The notes: a model not told the origin generated them from the letters alone. Positions 9,001 to 16,284 are shown, numbered from the stretch's first letter. The stretch is 64,000 nucleotides of DNA from Clostridiales bacterium (GCA_015243575.1 CP042469.1:682001-746000); one strand, 5' to 3'. Translations and numbers: made by a program.

Positions 9001-9848
9001 AGTTTGGAGCTGAGAAGAAAACCAAGCAGCCTATGGCTGGGGAGATAAATCGTCAGAACATCGCTGAGGAGATCAACAGGAGATTTGGGTTTGTATATGT
9101 GCATAAGAACGCTCTCACGCTCAAATCAAAATTTACGGTCTCTGAAATCAGCCGACTTTCCATGTCAGGAAAGGGCTTAGAACACGAGGAATGGAAAATA
9201 GCAAGCTTGGAACCGAAAGAATTGGAGACCACTGGCAGACGAAGAAATACATTCTCTGTCCCTGCCCTTGAGACACCCAAGTTTATCAGGGGCACAAAGC
9301 GGTTTACCGCCGCTGAGCGCGGTACCATCCTTCACAAGGTGATGGAACATCTAGATTTTCACGGGATGTCCCCCTATGCTCACAGCTCCGCCGGAAAAGT
9401 CGATCTGCAAGGCATGGAAGCGGCTGTTCAGACAAAGGTGCGGGAGCTGGTCTCCAAAGAAATTCTGATGGAAGAAGAGGGAAAGGTGGTTTCCGTTTCG
9501 CAGATAGCCTCCTTCTTCTGCTCTGAGATTGGCCTTCGTGCAGCGAAAGCGGACAAACTCTATAAAGAGGAATCGTTCAATGTGATAAAGGAGATTTCCG
9601 GCGAAAAGATCATCATTCAGGGAACCATAGACTGCTACTTTGAAGAGGACGGAAAATACATTTTGCTGGATTACAAATCCAACTATATCCGCAGAGATGA
9701 GGAAGAGACTGATTTGGATCAGGTTCGGGAAACGTATCGAACACAGATTGAGCTATATAAAGAAGCTTTAGAGAAAATTCGGGGCATCAAGGTTCATGAG
9801 GCATATTTGTACCTTTTCTCTCTGGGACGTGAACTTCGGGTTTTGTAA
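6048..9848 (+). CDS. addA: ATP-dependent helicase/nuclease subunit A
   Basis: Helicase-nuclease subunit of the AddAB complex, the Firmicute counterpart of RecBCD, which resects double-strand breaks for recombination. The 1266 aa are near family length. A UvrD-type helicase core begins with Walker A AGSGKT (G25-T29), has Walker B FIDEYQD (D396-E397), and a late motif MTIHKSKGLEFP. The C-terminal PD-(D/E)XK nuclease shows GTIDCY (D1195) and LLDYKS (D1208, K1210). Residues 967-1011, between the helicase and nuclease parts, are five 9-residue tandem repeats. AddB, normally encoded just upstream, is not beside it; the neighbour is a flippase. A terminator follows 24 bases after the stop. Confidence 0.95.
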   Translation: MKWTKEQQEAIEIRNKNILVSAAAGSGKTAVLVERIKQLILGDQTALDRMLIVTFSNAAASEMREKIVTAISAELEETSKEQSAASKAAFLREQLNLIHRANISTFHAFAMEVIRRYFYLIDIEPNFKICDEAQKTILQAEAMEQLFSNRFEASSQDFLQFLNQFASTKSDNGVKDMIYEAHSFIQSIPDSFSWLRAKAEELCVSRERFEESAAFAEIRKDIKRNLTLAEGCFLRAGELIETQGVSSLVPKNKLELGSIAELCEHFETLSFDEFGILISGTKFQTYTAAKAEKESYEEIKEAVSALRDQGKSLVKKLISQYFARPLESFTEDLAKTCDDARFLCGLVEEFDSLYKERKRKKSLIDFNDIEHYALAVLSREEAAAEYRQKFDYIFIDEYQDSNIVQETLIGKIKRDNNLFMVGDVKQSIYKFRLAEPEIFIGKYEAFKTAENETDIKLDLNKNFRSKKNIIASVNDIFRQIMSKDLAGLEYDDAAALYQGSPYDGDLNYPVDLYLVDESQVDDGSLDEEIREMKKAEIEAYAAAQIISEAKGSLIYDGKKGIERPLENRDIVILLRGAKGYADIYYEALLQEGIPSFIDTSDGYFDTMEIEVFLNLLRVIDNGKQDIPLLSILRSPVFGFTMEELILIRLCNKKGAYHQVFREFAAFGEQYESWSEAANVSEPEALSLAKKCKEAVDRIKSWKQQATFMPLEDFLWMLIRETGYYEYIGGIPGGGQRQANLRALVDKAVQFQSSQIKGLFSFINYIEAIRKRKVPMGQVKLLGENDDVVRIMTIHKSKGLEFPMVLTGGLGKRFNRDSDTYQISLHKDIGLGLRYVDKENSCYKKTIIQTVIDQRKRRESLAEELRILYVAFTRAMDKLVLLGTVKDLETAMDAYDLKGTDFSGARSYLDFLVPALPQSKINLCTMNRGDISLKKVESGQQKEAIRKWILGEREIVNDQTVKEESASQSGDDKKINQSGAEEKISQFGAEKKTKQPMAGEINRQNIAEEINRRFGFVYVHKNALTLKSKFTVSEISRLSMSGKGLEHEEWKIASLEPKELETTGRRRNTFSVPALETPKFIRGTKRFTAAERGTILHKVMEHLDFHGMSPYAHSSAGKVDLQGMEAAVQTKVRELVSKEILMEEEGKVVSVSQIASFFCSEIGLRAAKADKLYKEESFNVIKEISGEKIIIQGTIDCYFEEDGKYILLDYKSNYIRRDEEETDLDQVRETYRTQIELYKEALEKIRGIKVHEAYLYLFSLGRELRVL
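8946..9080 (+). repeat. Five tandem 27-bp units within addA (9-residue repeats)
   Basis: In-frame units at 8946, 8973, 9000, 9027 and 9054 encode QSGDDKKIN, QSGAEEKIS, QFGAEKKTK, QPMAGEINR and QNIAEEINR. Each starts with Q and most are charged and hydrophilic. They look like a linker that expanded by duplication between helicase and nuclease domains. Confidence 0.85.
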
Positions 9849-9871
9849 TGCTCCGTTATATTCTGTATCAA

Positions 9872-9906
9872 AAAGCCCCTTGCTTGGTAGTAAAGCAAGG
9901 GGCTTT
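9872..9906. terminator. Terminator between convergent addA and the Mef-like gene
   Basis: AAAGCCCCTTGCT and AGCAAGGGGCTTT are perfect 13-bp arms around a 9-base loop. The T run is best on the minus strand (GGCTTTTTGATAC), so it mainly serves the leftward efflux gene, but it can act in both directions. Confidence 0.85.
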
Positions 9907-9953
9907 GCTGTAACAGTGAACAGCCACTCTACTGTAACAGACAACTTCTGATA

Positions 9954-11174
9954 CTATTTCTTGTCCAGCGTGAGATAAGCTGGTATCAGAAGGGTCACAA
10001 TTCCAAGAACCAATATGAGAATCCCGGATAAAAGGAACCAAATGCTGACGCCAATGCGGTCCGCAAACGCTCCTGAGAGCAGGAGACCGAGGGGCATTGA
10101 GAAAGAAACAACGCTTGTCAAAAGAGCGAAAACTCTGCCCAAGTACTCCGGCTGGATTCTTTCCTGAAAGAGAGCTATCTGAACACCGCTGTAAAAGGGG
10201 CCGGAAAAGCCCATGAGCAGGCTCAGCACCAAAAAGAATGCAAATCCACTTTCCGGAAGAATCCCCGCCAGTGAAAGACTGGCTCCCATGAGAAGGATGG
10301 ATGCTGTTATCATGAGGGTTTTCCTTTGAAAACCGCCCCAGAGTCCCAGAAGCACGCCGCCCAGAAGCATTCCCGCGGCGAAAGCCATCTCCACAGCGGA
10401 AGCGTGAACTGCTGTTCCGCCGAAATAGCTGATACTCATTAGCGGAAAGAGTGCGTTGATGGGCATATAAATCAGCATATAGAAAGCTCCGATCCAAAGC
10501 AGTGTAAAAAGGCCGCGCTGCTTCCGCAAGGCCTCATACCCCTCCTTCATTTCGAGAAGCATACTTGTTTTTTCAACTGTGTCCTGCTTTTCAAGCTCCG
10601 GTATGACTGCAGCGGCTACCGTGATACAAGCTGCAAGAGCACCAAGTACATCCATTGCGATGATTGCATTGAGACTCCAAATAGAATACAGCATCGCAGC
10701 CAGAGCAGGGCTTAGAATATAGCTAACAGACTGGATCGACTGTGTATAGCCTGCACATCTTGTCAACTGTTCAGTCGGAACCAACAATGGTGTCACAGCG
10801 CTTAAAGCTGGTGAGTGAAAAGCTGAGCCCACACTGCGGATAAAGAGCACCAGCAGAATGACCCAAACAGGCAGCTCCATGAACAGCGTTAACAGAGCAA
10901 GTACCCCGCCCGCTGCTGCTATGAGCAGATCCGCGCCGATCATGATCAGCTTTCGCTGGCAGCGATCCACCAGAACACCAATAAAGGGACCCAGAATTGC
11001 CTGCGGAAGAAAGCCTGCTAAAGTGGCCATAGAAAGTACCAAGGCAGAGCCGGTTTGGTACGTTAAATACCAAATGATGGCCATCTGGAGGACAGCACTG
11101 GTGATCAATGACATTGCCTGACCGGACCAGATCAGAAAAAAGTTTAATTTCCAATTGTTTTTTAATCGTTGCAT
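9954..11174 (-). CDS. Mef(A)-like major facilitator drug efflux transporter
   Basis: A 406-aa, 12-helix MFS proton antiporter strongly resembling the macrolide efflux protein Mef(A) along its whole length. From memory of that family, NWKLNFFLIWSGQAMSLITS, FIGVLVDRCQRK, IRSVGSAFH, PALSAVTPLLVP and the C-terminal PEYLGRVFALLTSVVS all correspond. The start at 11174 is chosen because AAGGAG lies 8 bases upstream and the protein then begins MQRLKNNWKLNFF; upstream in-frame starts fall inside the leader. The 5' leader (about 365 bases) carries a short arginine-rich ORF, a terminator and a long complementarity, so expression is probably controlled by attenuation. No MsrD-like ABC gene accompanies it. 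The substrate is inferred from homology and leader architecture, not proven. Confidence 0.85.
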   Translation of the reverse strand: MQRLKNNWKLNFFLIWSGQAMSLITSAVLQMAIIWYLTYQTGSALVLSMATLAGFLPQAILGPFIGVLVDRCQRKLIMIGADLLIAAAGGVLALLTLFMELPVWVILLVLFIRSVGSAFHSPALSAVTPLLVPTEQLTRCAGYTQSIQSVSYILSPALAAMLYSIWSLNAIIAMDVLGALAACITVAAAVIPELEKQDTVEKTSMLLEMKEGYEALRKQRGLFTLLWIGAFYMLIYMPINALFPLMSISYFGGTAVHASAVEMAFAAGMLLGGVLLGLWGGFQRKTLMITASILLMGASLSLAGILPESGFAFFLVLSLLMGFSGPFYSGVQIALFQERIQPEYLGRVFALLTSVVSFSMPLGLLLSGAFADRIGVSIWFLLSGILILVLGIVTLLIPAYLTLDKK

Positions 11175-11227
11175 ATAAAAATCTCCTTGCATTTTAAAAT
11201 TGCTTTGTGTAACCACATATTCGGCAA

Positions 11228-11263
11228 TAAAAAATGCAGGGCACCGCAAGGGGCATTGCCTGC
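11228..11263 (-). terminator. Attenuator-like terminator in the Mef-like gene leader
   Basis: On the minus strand GCAGGCAATGCCCC pairs imperfectly with CGGTGCCCTGC (11236-11263) and runs directly into ATTTTTTATT (11235-11226). It lies about 55 bases before the structural gene start and downstream of the short leader ORF. Premature termination here would block efflux gene expression. Confidence 0.7.
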
Positions 11264-11302
11264 AAATCAATACAAAGAGACACCAATAGAACATCCAGCG
11301 TA

Positions 11303-11320
11303 TCAGCGCTGCCGGTTCAT
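11303..11320 (-). other. Possible second mini-ORF (MNRQR) in the Mef leader
   Basis: ATG AAC CGG CAG CGC TGA on the minus strand encodes MNRQR, ending in an R-x-R. It has no good ribosome binding site and lies inside a hairpin (CAGCG/CGCTG with outer GAAC/GTTC). It may be coincidence. Confidence 0.2.
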
Positions 11321-11392
11321 TTATGCTCTGTTCGTAAAGATAAGTATGACAAAAACACCGCCTGTGCGGACGACTGCTTTTTTATTGCCAAC

Positions 11393-11416
11393 TTAACGAA
11401 GACGAACGGAATACAT
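11393..11416 (-). CDS. Leader peptide MYSVRLR upstream of the Mef-like gene
   Basis: A seven-codon ORF on the minus strand reads M-Y-S-V-R-L-R-stop, preceded 10 bases upstream by a strong AAAGGAGG. The R-L-R ending is the +x+ motif at which macrolide-bound ribosomes stall. Known comparators are the Mef(A)/Msr leader MTASMRLR and the ErmD leader with MRLR. Its position ahead of a terminator and a Mef homologue suggests a drug-sensing leader peptide. It is too short for statistical gene calling; the case rests on RBS, motif and context together. Confidence 0.75.
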   Translation of the reverse strand: MYSVRLR

Positions 11417-11545
11417 AAATGAGTATCCTCCTTTTATTATTCAAATTTATCTCAAACGCCGCGCATGTCTGTTTCCTTAAGAAAGCACACTGTTAATTTG
11501 TGTTTCCTTAGAATAAAATAACAACGGGAGCGCTCAGATAATTAT

Positions 11546-11574
11546 ATGATAACATAAAACGATGCACTTGTAAA
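11546..11574 (-). promoter_or_regulatory. Candidate sigma-A promoter of the Mef-like gene
   Basis: On the minus strand TTTACA (11569-11574) and TATCAT (11546-11551) are separated by exactly 17 bases. The predicted transcript would start near 11540, giving a leader of about 365 bases that includes the MYSVRLR ORF. Confidence 0.55.
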
Positions 11575-11656
11575 AAATAATGCACTTATAAAAAATAATG
11601 ATTATAATACTATTCAGAGACCAAATAATCGTTCATATTGAAATGGAGGAATGAAA

Positions 11657-12052
11657 ATGCAGGAAGTTTATGAATTCTTGAAAAAGTGTAATACGTATTA
11701 CCTTGCAACGGTAGAAGGAGACCAGCCAAGGGTGAGACCCTTCGGAACTGTAAACATCTTTGAGGACAAGCTCTACATCCAGACGGGAAAAATCAAGCCG
11801 GTATCCAAGCAGATGAAAGAAAATCCTAAAATTGAAATCAGTGCCTTTGATGGTGCTGCTTGGATTCGTGTGCAGGCAATAGCTGTTGAGGACGATAGAA
11901 TTGAGGCAAAACAGAGCATGCTGGATGCTTATCCAAGTCTGCAGGGCATGTACCAAGCCGATGACGGCAACACGCAGGTTTTGTATTTAAAGGATGCGGT
12001 TGCCACAATCATGACTTTTGGCGTGAAAGAACCGAAAGTCATTACATTCTAG
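11657..12052 (+). CDS. Pyridoxamine 5'-phosphate oxidase-family flavin-binding protein
   Basis: A 131-aa split-barrel protein of the PNPOx-like superfamily, which binds FMN or related cofactors. The core pattern is visible: YYLATVEGDQPRVRPFG near the N-terminus, LYIQTGKIKPVSKQM, then a C-terminal VLYLKDAVATIMTFG. It is much shorter than true PdxH, so a general flavin reductase or stress role is more likely than vitamin B6 synthesis. The start at 11657 is favoured because GGAGGA lies 6 bases upstream; an ATG at 11651 is too close to that site. It is a single gene with its own terminator, convergent with the gntR operon. Confidence 0.82.
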   Translation: MQEVYEFLKKCNTYYLATVEGDQPRVRPFGTVNIFEDKLYIQTGKIKPVSKQMKENPKIEISAFDGAAWIRVQAIAVEDDRIEAKQSMLDAYPSLQGMYQADDGNTQVLYLKDAVATIMTFGVKEPKVITF

Positions 12053-12084
12053 TATCTAGCAAAGCCAATATCTAGCAAAGCCAA
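12053..12084. repeat. Two tandem 16-bp units after the PNPOx-like gene
   Basis: TATCTAGCAAAGCCAA occurs twice head to tail (12053-12068 and 12069-12084), beginning one base after the stop codon. It looks like a simple local duplication. Confidence 0.75.
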
Positions 12085-12108
12085 TATCTTGTTACCATTG
12101 ACTAGTAA

Positions 12109-12142
12109 AAAACCGCAGCGAGGTTTTCTTCGCCGCGGTTTT
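12109..12142 (+). terminator. Intrinsic terminator of the PNPOx-like gene
   Basis: AAAACCGCAGCGA pairs with TCGCCGCGGTTTT (one A-C mismatch) around an 8-base loop, followed by GTTTTC. It lies 56 bases past the stop codon and before the convergent gntR end. Confidence 0.8.
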
Positions 12143-12186
12143 GTTTTCTAGTGATTTTGTGTAAATTCTATTTTTGAATATTCTTC

Positions 12187-12825
12187 TTAATCCTGCCAAA
12201 GGACGGACTTTGCTCTTTGCTTTGCGTTGTCAAGATGTCTTGCTACCGCTGCTTCGGCCGCGTCTGGATCTTCGTTCTGGAAGGATTCAAAAATCGCACG
12301 GTGTTCCTGCAAAACCTCATCCAGATAGGTGTCAGAGGACTCGCAACGGGCAGGTCTGCTTTGCTTGATATAGAGCTGGAAGGATGACAGAATCCGGTAC
12401 AGCATACGGTTGTGGGATGCCTTGTAAATCAGATCATGAAAATTCATGTTGATATTCAGCATTTTCTCCACGTCTTTTTTCTGCGTATAAAATTCCATAA
12501 ACTCGAAAGCTTCTTCAAGCTTTTCGTATTCATCCTTGGTAATTCGTTCGATGGCCCACCTTACGGCCAGGATCTCATAGGACTTTCTCAGCTCATACAT
12601 ATCGCGGATATCCTGGGGAGTAAAGCCTGTTACAAAGGCCCCCCGGTTGGGAATGGTTTCGATGAAGCCCTCCAGCTCCAGCTGCTTAAAAGCTTCTCGG
12701 ACCGGAGTGCGGCTGACTTTGTATTCATCGCAGACCTGCTGCTCTGTCAGCTTTTCTCCCTGACGGAGGCGGCCCTGCAGGATGTCCTTCCTGAGACTGG
12801 AAAAAAGGTCTGTTGAAAGTGCCAT
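12187..12825 (-). CDS. GntR-family (FadR/FCD subfamily) transcriptional regulator
   Basis: A 212-aa DNA-binding regulator. Residues about 1-70 form the winged helix-turn-helix (KLTEQQVCDEYKVSRTPVREAFKQL, then GFIETIPNRGAFV), and the rest is an all-helical FCD ligand domain with metal/ligand-type residues in MNINMNFHDLIYKASHN and LQEHRAIFESF. FCD regulators typically sense small carboxylates. It is the last gene of acn-icd-gntR, 9 bases after icd, so it probably controls this operon in response to a tricarboxylic acid. A 20-bp palindrome upstream of acn is the likely operator. Confidence 0.92.
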   Translation of the reverse strand: MALSTDLFSSLRKDILQGRLRQGEKLTEQQVCDEYKVSRTPVREAFKQLELEGFIETIPNRGAFVTGFTPQDIRDMYELRKSYEILAVRWAIERITKDEYEKLEEAFEFMEFYTQKKDVEKMLNINMNFHDLIYKASHNRMLYRILSSFQLYIKQSRPARCESSDTYLDEVLQEHRAIFESFQNEDPDAAEAAVARHLDNAKQRAKSVLWQD

Positions 12826-12834
12826 GATCTACCC

Positions 12835-13968
12835 TCAAATCTTTGAAATAATATAGTCTGCGTATTCTGCTCCTGTGCATCCGTCTGTTCTGCCTGTGAT
12901 TACCAGCTTTTTCTCATTGGTGCACGCTTCCAGAGCGCCAAAGAGCTTGTCAGCCTGAGCCTGATAGCCGATGTGGGACAGGAGCATTGCGCCTGCACGG
13001 ATGACGCTGGAAGGATCGGCATAGATGTCTCTGCCTTCCTCAACCATTCTCGGTGCGGAGCCGTGGATGGCTTCAAACATGGAATAGTGCTTTCCAAGGT
13101 TAGCGCTTCCTGCGGTACCGACACCACCCTGGAACTCAGCAGCTTCGTCAGTCAAGATATCACCGTAAAGGTTGGGGAGAATGAGCACTTCAAACTGACC
13201 GCGTCTCTTTTCATCCACCAGCTTGGCGGTCATGATATCGATATACCAGTCGTCAACCTCGATTTCTGAGTATTCCTTGGCTACGTTTTTGCAAACGTCC
13301 AGGAACTTTCCGTCGGTGGTTTTCACTACATTTGCCTTGGTGACAATGGTAACTCTTTTCTTGTTGTTTGCTCTTGCATATTCAAACGCAAGTCTTGCAA
13401 TTCGTTCGGTACCCGGGTTTGTGATGACACGGAAGTCAAAGGCCAGATCATCGTTAATGTTTACACCCTGGCTACCCAGTGCATAGAGGCACTCGGTGTT
13501 TTCTCTGAAGAAGGTCCAGTCAATGCCCTGCTCAGGAACTTTTACCGGTCTTACGTTTGCAAAGAGGTCAAGTTCCTTTCTCATTGCAACATTGGCGCTT
13601 TCCACGTTGGCCCACTTGTCGCCCTTTCTGGGTGTGGTTGTAGGACCTTTGAGGAGCACGTTGCATTTCTTGATTTCTGCAAGGACATCCTCTGGAATGG
13701 CTTTTCCGGCAGCAGCACGGTTTTCGATGGTGCAGCCGTCGATCACCTTAAACTCAACTTTACCGGCTTTTACTTCATCTGCCAGCAGGTTTTCCAGAAC
13801 CCTGTGAGCCTGAGCCGTAATGGCAGGGCCGATTCCGTCTCCTCCGATGACGCCAATGATGATTTTATCAAGAGCCTGATAATTGACAAACTCTGTATCC
13901 TGTTTCATTTTTTCCACTCTCGCAAGCTGCTGCGCCACGATCGCTTCAAATGCTTTTATATAATCCAT
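12835..13968 (-). CDS. icd: Isocitrate/isopropylmalate-family dehydrogenase, probably isocitrate dehydrogenase
   Basis: A 377-aa beta-decarboxylating dehydrogenase converting isocitrate to 2-oxoglutarate. It shows the family nucleotide region VIGGDGIGPAI, the substrate arginines in the FFRENTECLYALGSQG and NVRPVK segments, the metal-site segment LPNLYGDILTDEAAEFQGG, and EAIHGSAPRM near the C-terminus. The start at 13968 (MDYIKAFEAIV) is chosen for the AAAGGAAA site upstream. Its place right after aconitase makes isocitrate the likely substrate rather than isopropylmalate. I do not decide between NAD and NADP. With aconitase it forms the oxidative half-cycle leading to glutamate. Confidence 0.88.
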   Translation of the reverse strand: MDYIKAFEAIVAQQLARVEKMKQDTEFVNYQALDKIIIGVIGGDGIGPAITAQAHRVLENLLADEVKAGKVEFKVIDGCTIENRAAAGKAIPEDVLAEIKKCNVLLKGPTTTPRKGDKWANVESANVAMRKELDLFANVRPVKVPEQGIDWTFFRENTECLYALGSQGVNINDDLAFDFRVITNPGTERIARLAFEYARANNKKRVTIVTKANVVKTTDGKFLDVCKNVAKEYSEIEVDDWYIDIMTAKLVDEKRRGQFEVLILPNLYGDILTDEAAEFQGGVGTAGSANLGKHYSMFEAIHGSAPRMVEEGRDIYADPSSVIRAGAMLLSHIGYQAQADKLFGALEACTNEKKLVITGRTDGCTGAEYADYIISKI

Positions 13969-14087
13969 GTGTGTTGTTTCCTTTCTATCTATACCTATTG
14001 TGCTGATGTGATCCTTCATATTTTGGTTTTCAAAAAATCGGGAGGTGAAGGTTGTTATTGCCAAAAGTCAGAAAGATTTGCGTTATT

Positions 14088-16013
14088 TTATTCGTTATCT
14101 TTGATTTGATTGATTCTCCCGCCTGCCAGGATCATCTCGATTTCCTGTTCTGAAAATTTGGAGATGGCTTTGTATTCTTTGCCTGTCTCTGGATTTTTCA
14201 GGAGAATGACAGGATTTTTCACCTGTTCTCTAGCGTTTTCAATGACCAGCTTCTGTCCGAGCGCGAAGTCATCGTAATCTGCAGGATCGTCGAAGACAAG
14301 TGGCAGAATTCCGCTGTTGATCAGGTTAGAACGGTGAATTCTTGCAAAGGATTTGGCCAGTACGAACTTGATTCCCAGATAAAGGGGAGCCAGGGCAGCG
14401 TGCTCACGGCTGGAGCCCTGTCCGTAGTTGTCTCCGCCGATGATGACGCCAGCACCAGCTTCCTTACAGCGTGCGGAAAAGTCCTTGTCGATCTTTTCAA
14501 AGCAGTAGTTTGCAAGGAAAGGAATGTTGGAACGGTAGGGCAGTAATCTGGAATCGGAAGGCATGATATCGTCTGTTGTGATATTGTTGCCTGCGTGAAG
14601 TACCACGGAGCCGGTTACGATTTCCGGTAATTTTGTATTCTGTGGGAAAGGCTTGATGTTGGGGCCCATCACCACGTCTGTATTGGATTTATCGGTTCCC
14701 TTGGGGTAAACGATAAAGTTATCATTGAAGTTGAACATTTCTTCTTTGATTTCAGGCAGTGTCACGCCGGAGACCATTCCGTCGGTGAGAATGCCGGTCA
14801 CAGCAGAAATGGCAGCGGTTTCAGGGCTGACGAGATAAACGTCTGCATCCAATGTTCCGCTTCTTCCTTTGAAATTACGGTTGAAGGTACGGAGGGATAC
14901 AGCACCGGATTTTGGTGACTGACCCATACCGATACATGGACCGCATGCATTTTCAATAATTCTCGCTCCTGCATTGATCATGGAAGCAAGGGCTCCGTTT
15001 TCCGCCAGCTTGCTGAGGATCTTGCTGGAACCGGGAGAAATGACAAGGCTTACATCAGGATGAACCTGCTTTCCTTTCAGGATTTCAGCGACCTTCATCA
15101 GATCCGTATAGGAAGAGTTGGTGCAGCTTCCGATGGCAACCTGATCCACCTTGATGGTACCGATATTTGTGATGGAATCTACATTGTCCGGGCTGTGGGG
15201 CTTTGCTGCAAGGGGAACGAGGGAACTCAGATCTACCTTCAAAACCTCGTCGTATTCTGCATCAGCATCGGCAGACAGTGCCACATAATCTTTTTCTCTG
15301 CCCTGAGCAGCAAGATATGCCTTTGTGTTTTCATCGCTAGGGAATACGGAAGTCGTAGCACCAAGCTCTGCGCCCATGTTTGTAATGGTTGCACGGTCTG
15401 TTACTGACAGTGTCTTTACGCCTTCTCCGGCATATTCAACGATTTTTCCTACACCGCCTTTTACGGTAAGCTGCTGTAGAACATAAAGGATGACATCCTT
15501 TGCGGAAACCCAAGGTCTCAGCTTTCCAGTGAGTTCAACCTTCAGCACTTTTGGAACGGTCAGGCTGTACGTTCCCTGTGCCATTGCCAGTGCTACATCA
15601 AGGCCGCCTGCTCCGATGGCGATCATCCCTAGGCCGCCGCCTGTCGGTGTATGACTGTCGGAACCCAGAAGCGTCTTGCCGGGAATGCCGTAGTTTTCAA
15701 GCTGAAGCTGATGACAGATCCCATTTCCGGGCTTTGAGAAAAGAACGCCGTGACGCTTTGCAACGCTCTTGATAAATTCATGGTCATCCGCATTTTCGAA
15801 TCCTGTCTGCAATGTATTGTGATCAATATACGCAACAGAAAGCTCTGTTTTGATTTTTTCAACGCCCATGGCTTCCAGCTGAAGATATACCATCGTTCCG
15901 GTGGAATCCTGCGTAAGGGTCTGGTCGATTTTCATCGTGATTTCGTTACCTGGAGCCAGCACACCTTCAACGAGATGGTTTTCCAGGATTTTGTAAGCTA
16001 ATGTCTTTCCCAT
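14088..16013 (-). CDS. acn: Aconitate hydratase
   Basis: A 641-aa [4Fe-4S] enzyme that isomerises citrate to isocitrate through aconitate. The cluster cysteines are visible in GSCTNSS and ACGPCIGMGQ, and the swivel domain carries DDIMPSD, GGDNYGQGSSREHAALAP and KSFARIHRSNLINSGILPL. The length matches the shorter, clostridial-type aconitases rather than the ~890-aa AcnA. The start at 16013 (MGKTLAYKIL) has AAAGGAG 5 bases upstream; an in-frame start 25 codons earlier lacks one. It is the first gene of a three-gene leftward operon with icd and gntR, with a palindrome about 120 bases upstream. Confidence 0.95.
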   Translation of the reverse strand: MGKTLAYKILENHLVEGVLAPGNEITMKIDQTLTQDSTGTMVYLQLEAMGVEKIKTELSVAYIDHNTLQTGFENADDHEFIKSVAKRHGVLFSKPGNGICHQLQLENYGIPGKTLLGSDSHTPTGGGLGMIAIGAGGLDVALAMAQGTYSLTVPKVLKVELTGKLRPWVSAKDVILYVLQQLTVKGGVGKIVEYAGEGVKTLSVTDRATITNMGAELGATTSVFPSDENTKAYLAAQGREKDYVALSADADAEYDEVLKVDLSSLVPLAAKPHSPDNVDSITNIGTIKVDQVAIGSCTNSSYTDLMKVAEILKGKQVHPDVSLVISPGSSKILSKLAENGALASMINAGARIIENACGPCIGMGQSPKSGAVSLRTFNRNFKGRSGTLDADVYLVSPETAAISAVTGILTDGMVSGVTLPEIKEEMFNFNDNFIVYPKGTDKSNTDVVMGPNIKPFPQNTKLPEIVTGSVVLHAGNNITTDDIMPSDSRLLPYRSNIPFLANYCFEKIDKDFSARCKEAGAGVIIGGDNYGQGSSREHAALAPLYLGIKFVLAKSFARIHRSNLINSGILPLVFDDPADYDDFALGQKLVIENAREQVKNPVILLKNPETGKEYKAISKFSEQEIEMILAGGRINQIKDNE

Positions 16014-16131
16014 GATTTCTCCTTTACTAGTTCGAACGGCTTGCAATACGCGAATGTCGCGGTGATCTTCCATCGCGATTTCATTCATTGGCAGCGACCG
16101 TTGAACTTATGCTATATAAATATCAATTAGT

Positions 16132-16151
16132 ATTGTATATCTGTATACAAT
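16132..16151. promoter_or_regulatory. Candidate GntR operator upstream of acn
   Basis: ATTGTATA-TCTG-TATACAAT is a perfect 8-4-8 palindrome, followed by a further half-site TATACAATT. FCD-type GntR proteins typically bind A+T-rich palindromes with central GT...AC bases. The site lies 119 bases upstream of acn, whose operon ends with a GntR gene. Assignment to that regulator is inferred. Confidence 0.6.
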
Positions 16152-16247
16152 TATACAATTTTATATTAGAAAAGTCAAGGATTGCTGCAGTGAATGTACC
16201 GTGAAAAGATTTTGTTTAAAGCAGAGCGGTAAGGTGAATTTTCTTCA

Positions 16248-16284
16248 ATTCCTGTCTCGATTTTTTATCTCCTTCGACAGGAAT
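16248..16284. promoter_or_regulatory. Inverted repeat just upstream of the nrdJ promoter
   Basis: ATTCCTGTC (16248-16256) and GACAGGAAT (16276-16284) are perfect 9-bp arms around a 19-base spacer, ending 5 bases before the -35 box. It may be an operator or an upstream structure; I do not recognise the binding protein. Confidence 0.45.

Larger units (their letters stand above)
11223..11389 (-). promoter_or_regulatory. Long-range 12-bp complementarity spanning the Mef leader
   Basis: GGCAATAAAAAA (plus-strand 11223-11234) and TTTTTTATTGCC (11378-11389) are perfect reverse complements about 145 bases apart. In the transcript one arm begins just after the leader peptide stop codon and the other is the U tract plus following bases of the terminator. 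A ribosome stopped on the leader ORF would cover the first arm, so this pairing could be part of an RNA switch. The folding logic is inferred. Confidence 0.55.

Noticed and set aside
11446-11520. A further mini-ORF (MRGV) upstream of the Mef leader peptide, and a TGTTTCCTTA direct repeat
   Set aside because: The ORF is four codons with only a weak AAGGAAA site, and the repeat has no clear partner structure. Neither adds to the attenuator model.
12053-12084. Regulatory or mobile meaning of the 16-bp tandem duplication
   Set aside because: It lies between a stop codon and a terminator and looks like a simple slippage duplication.
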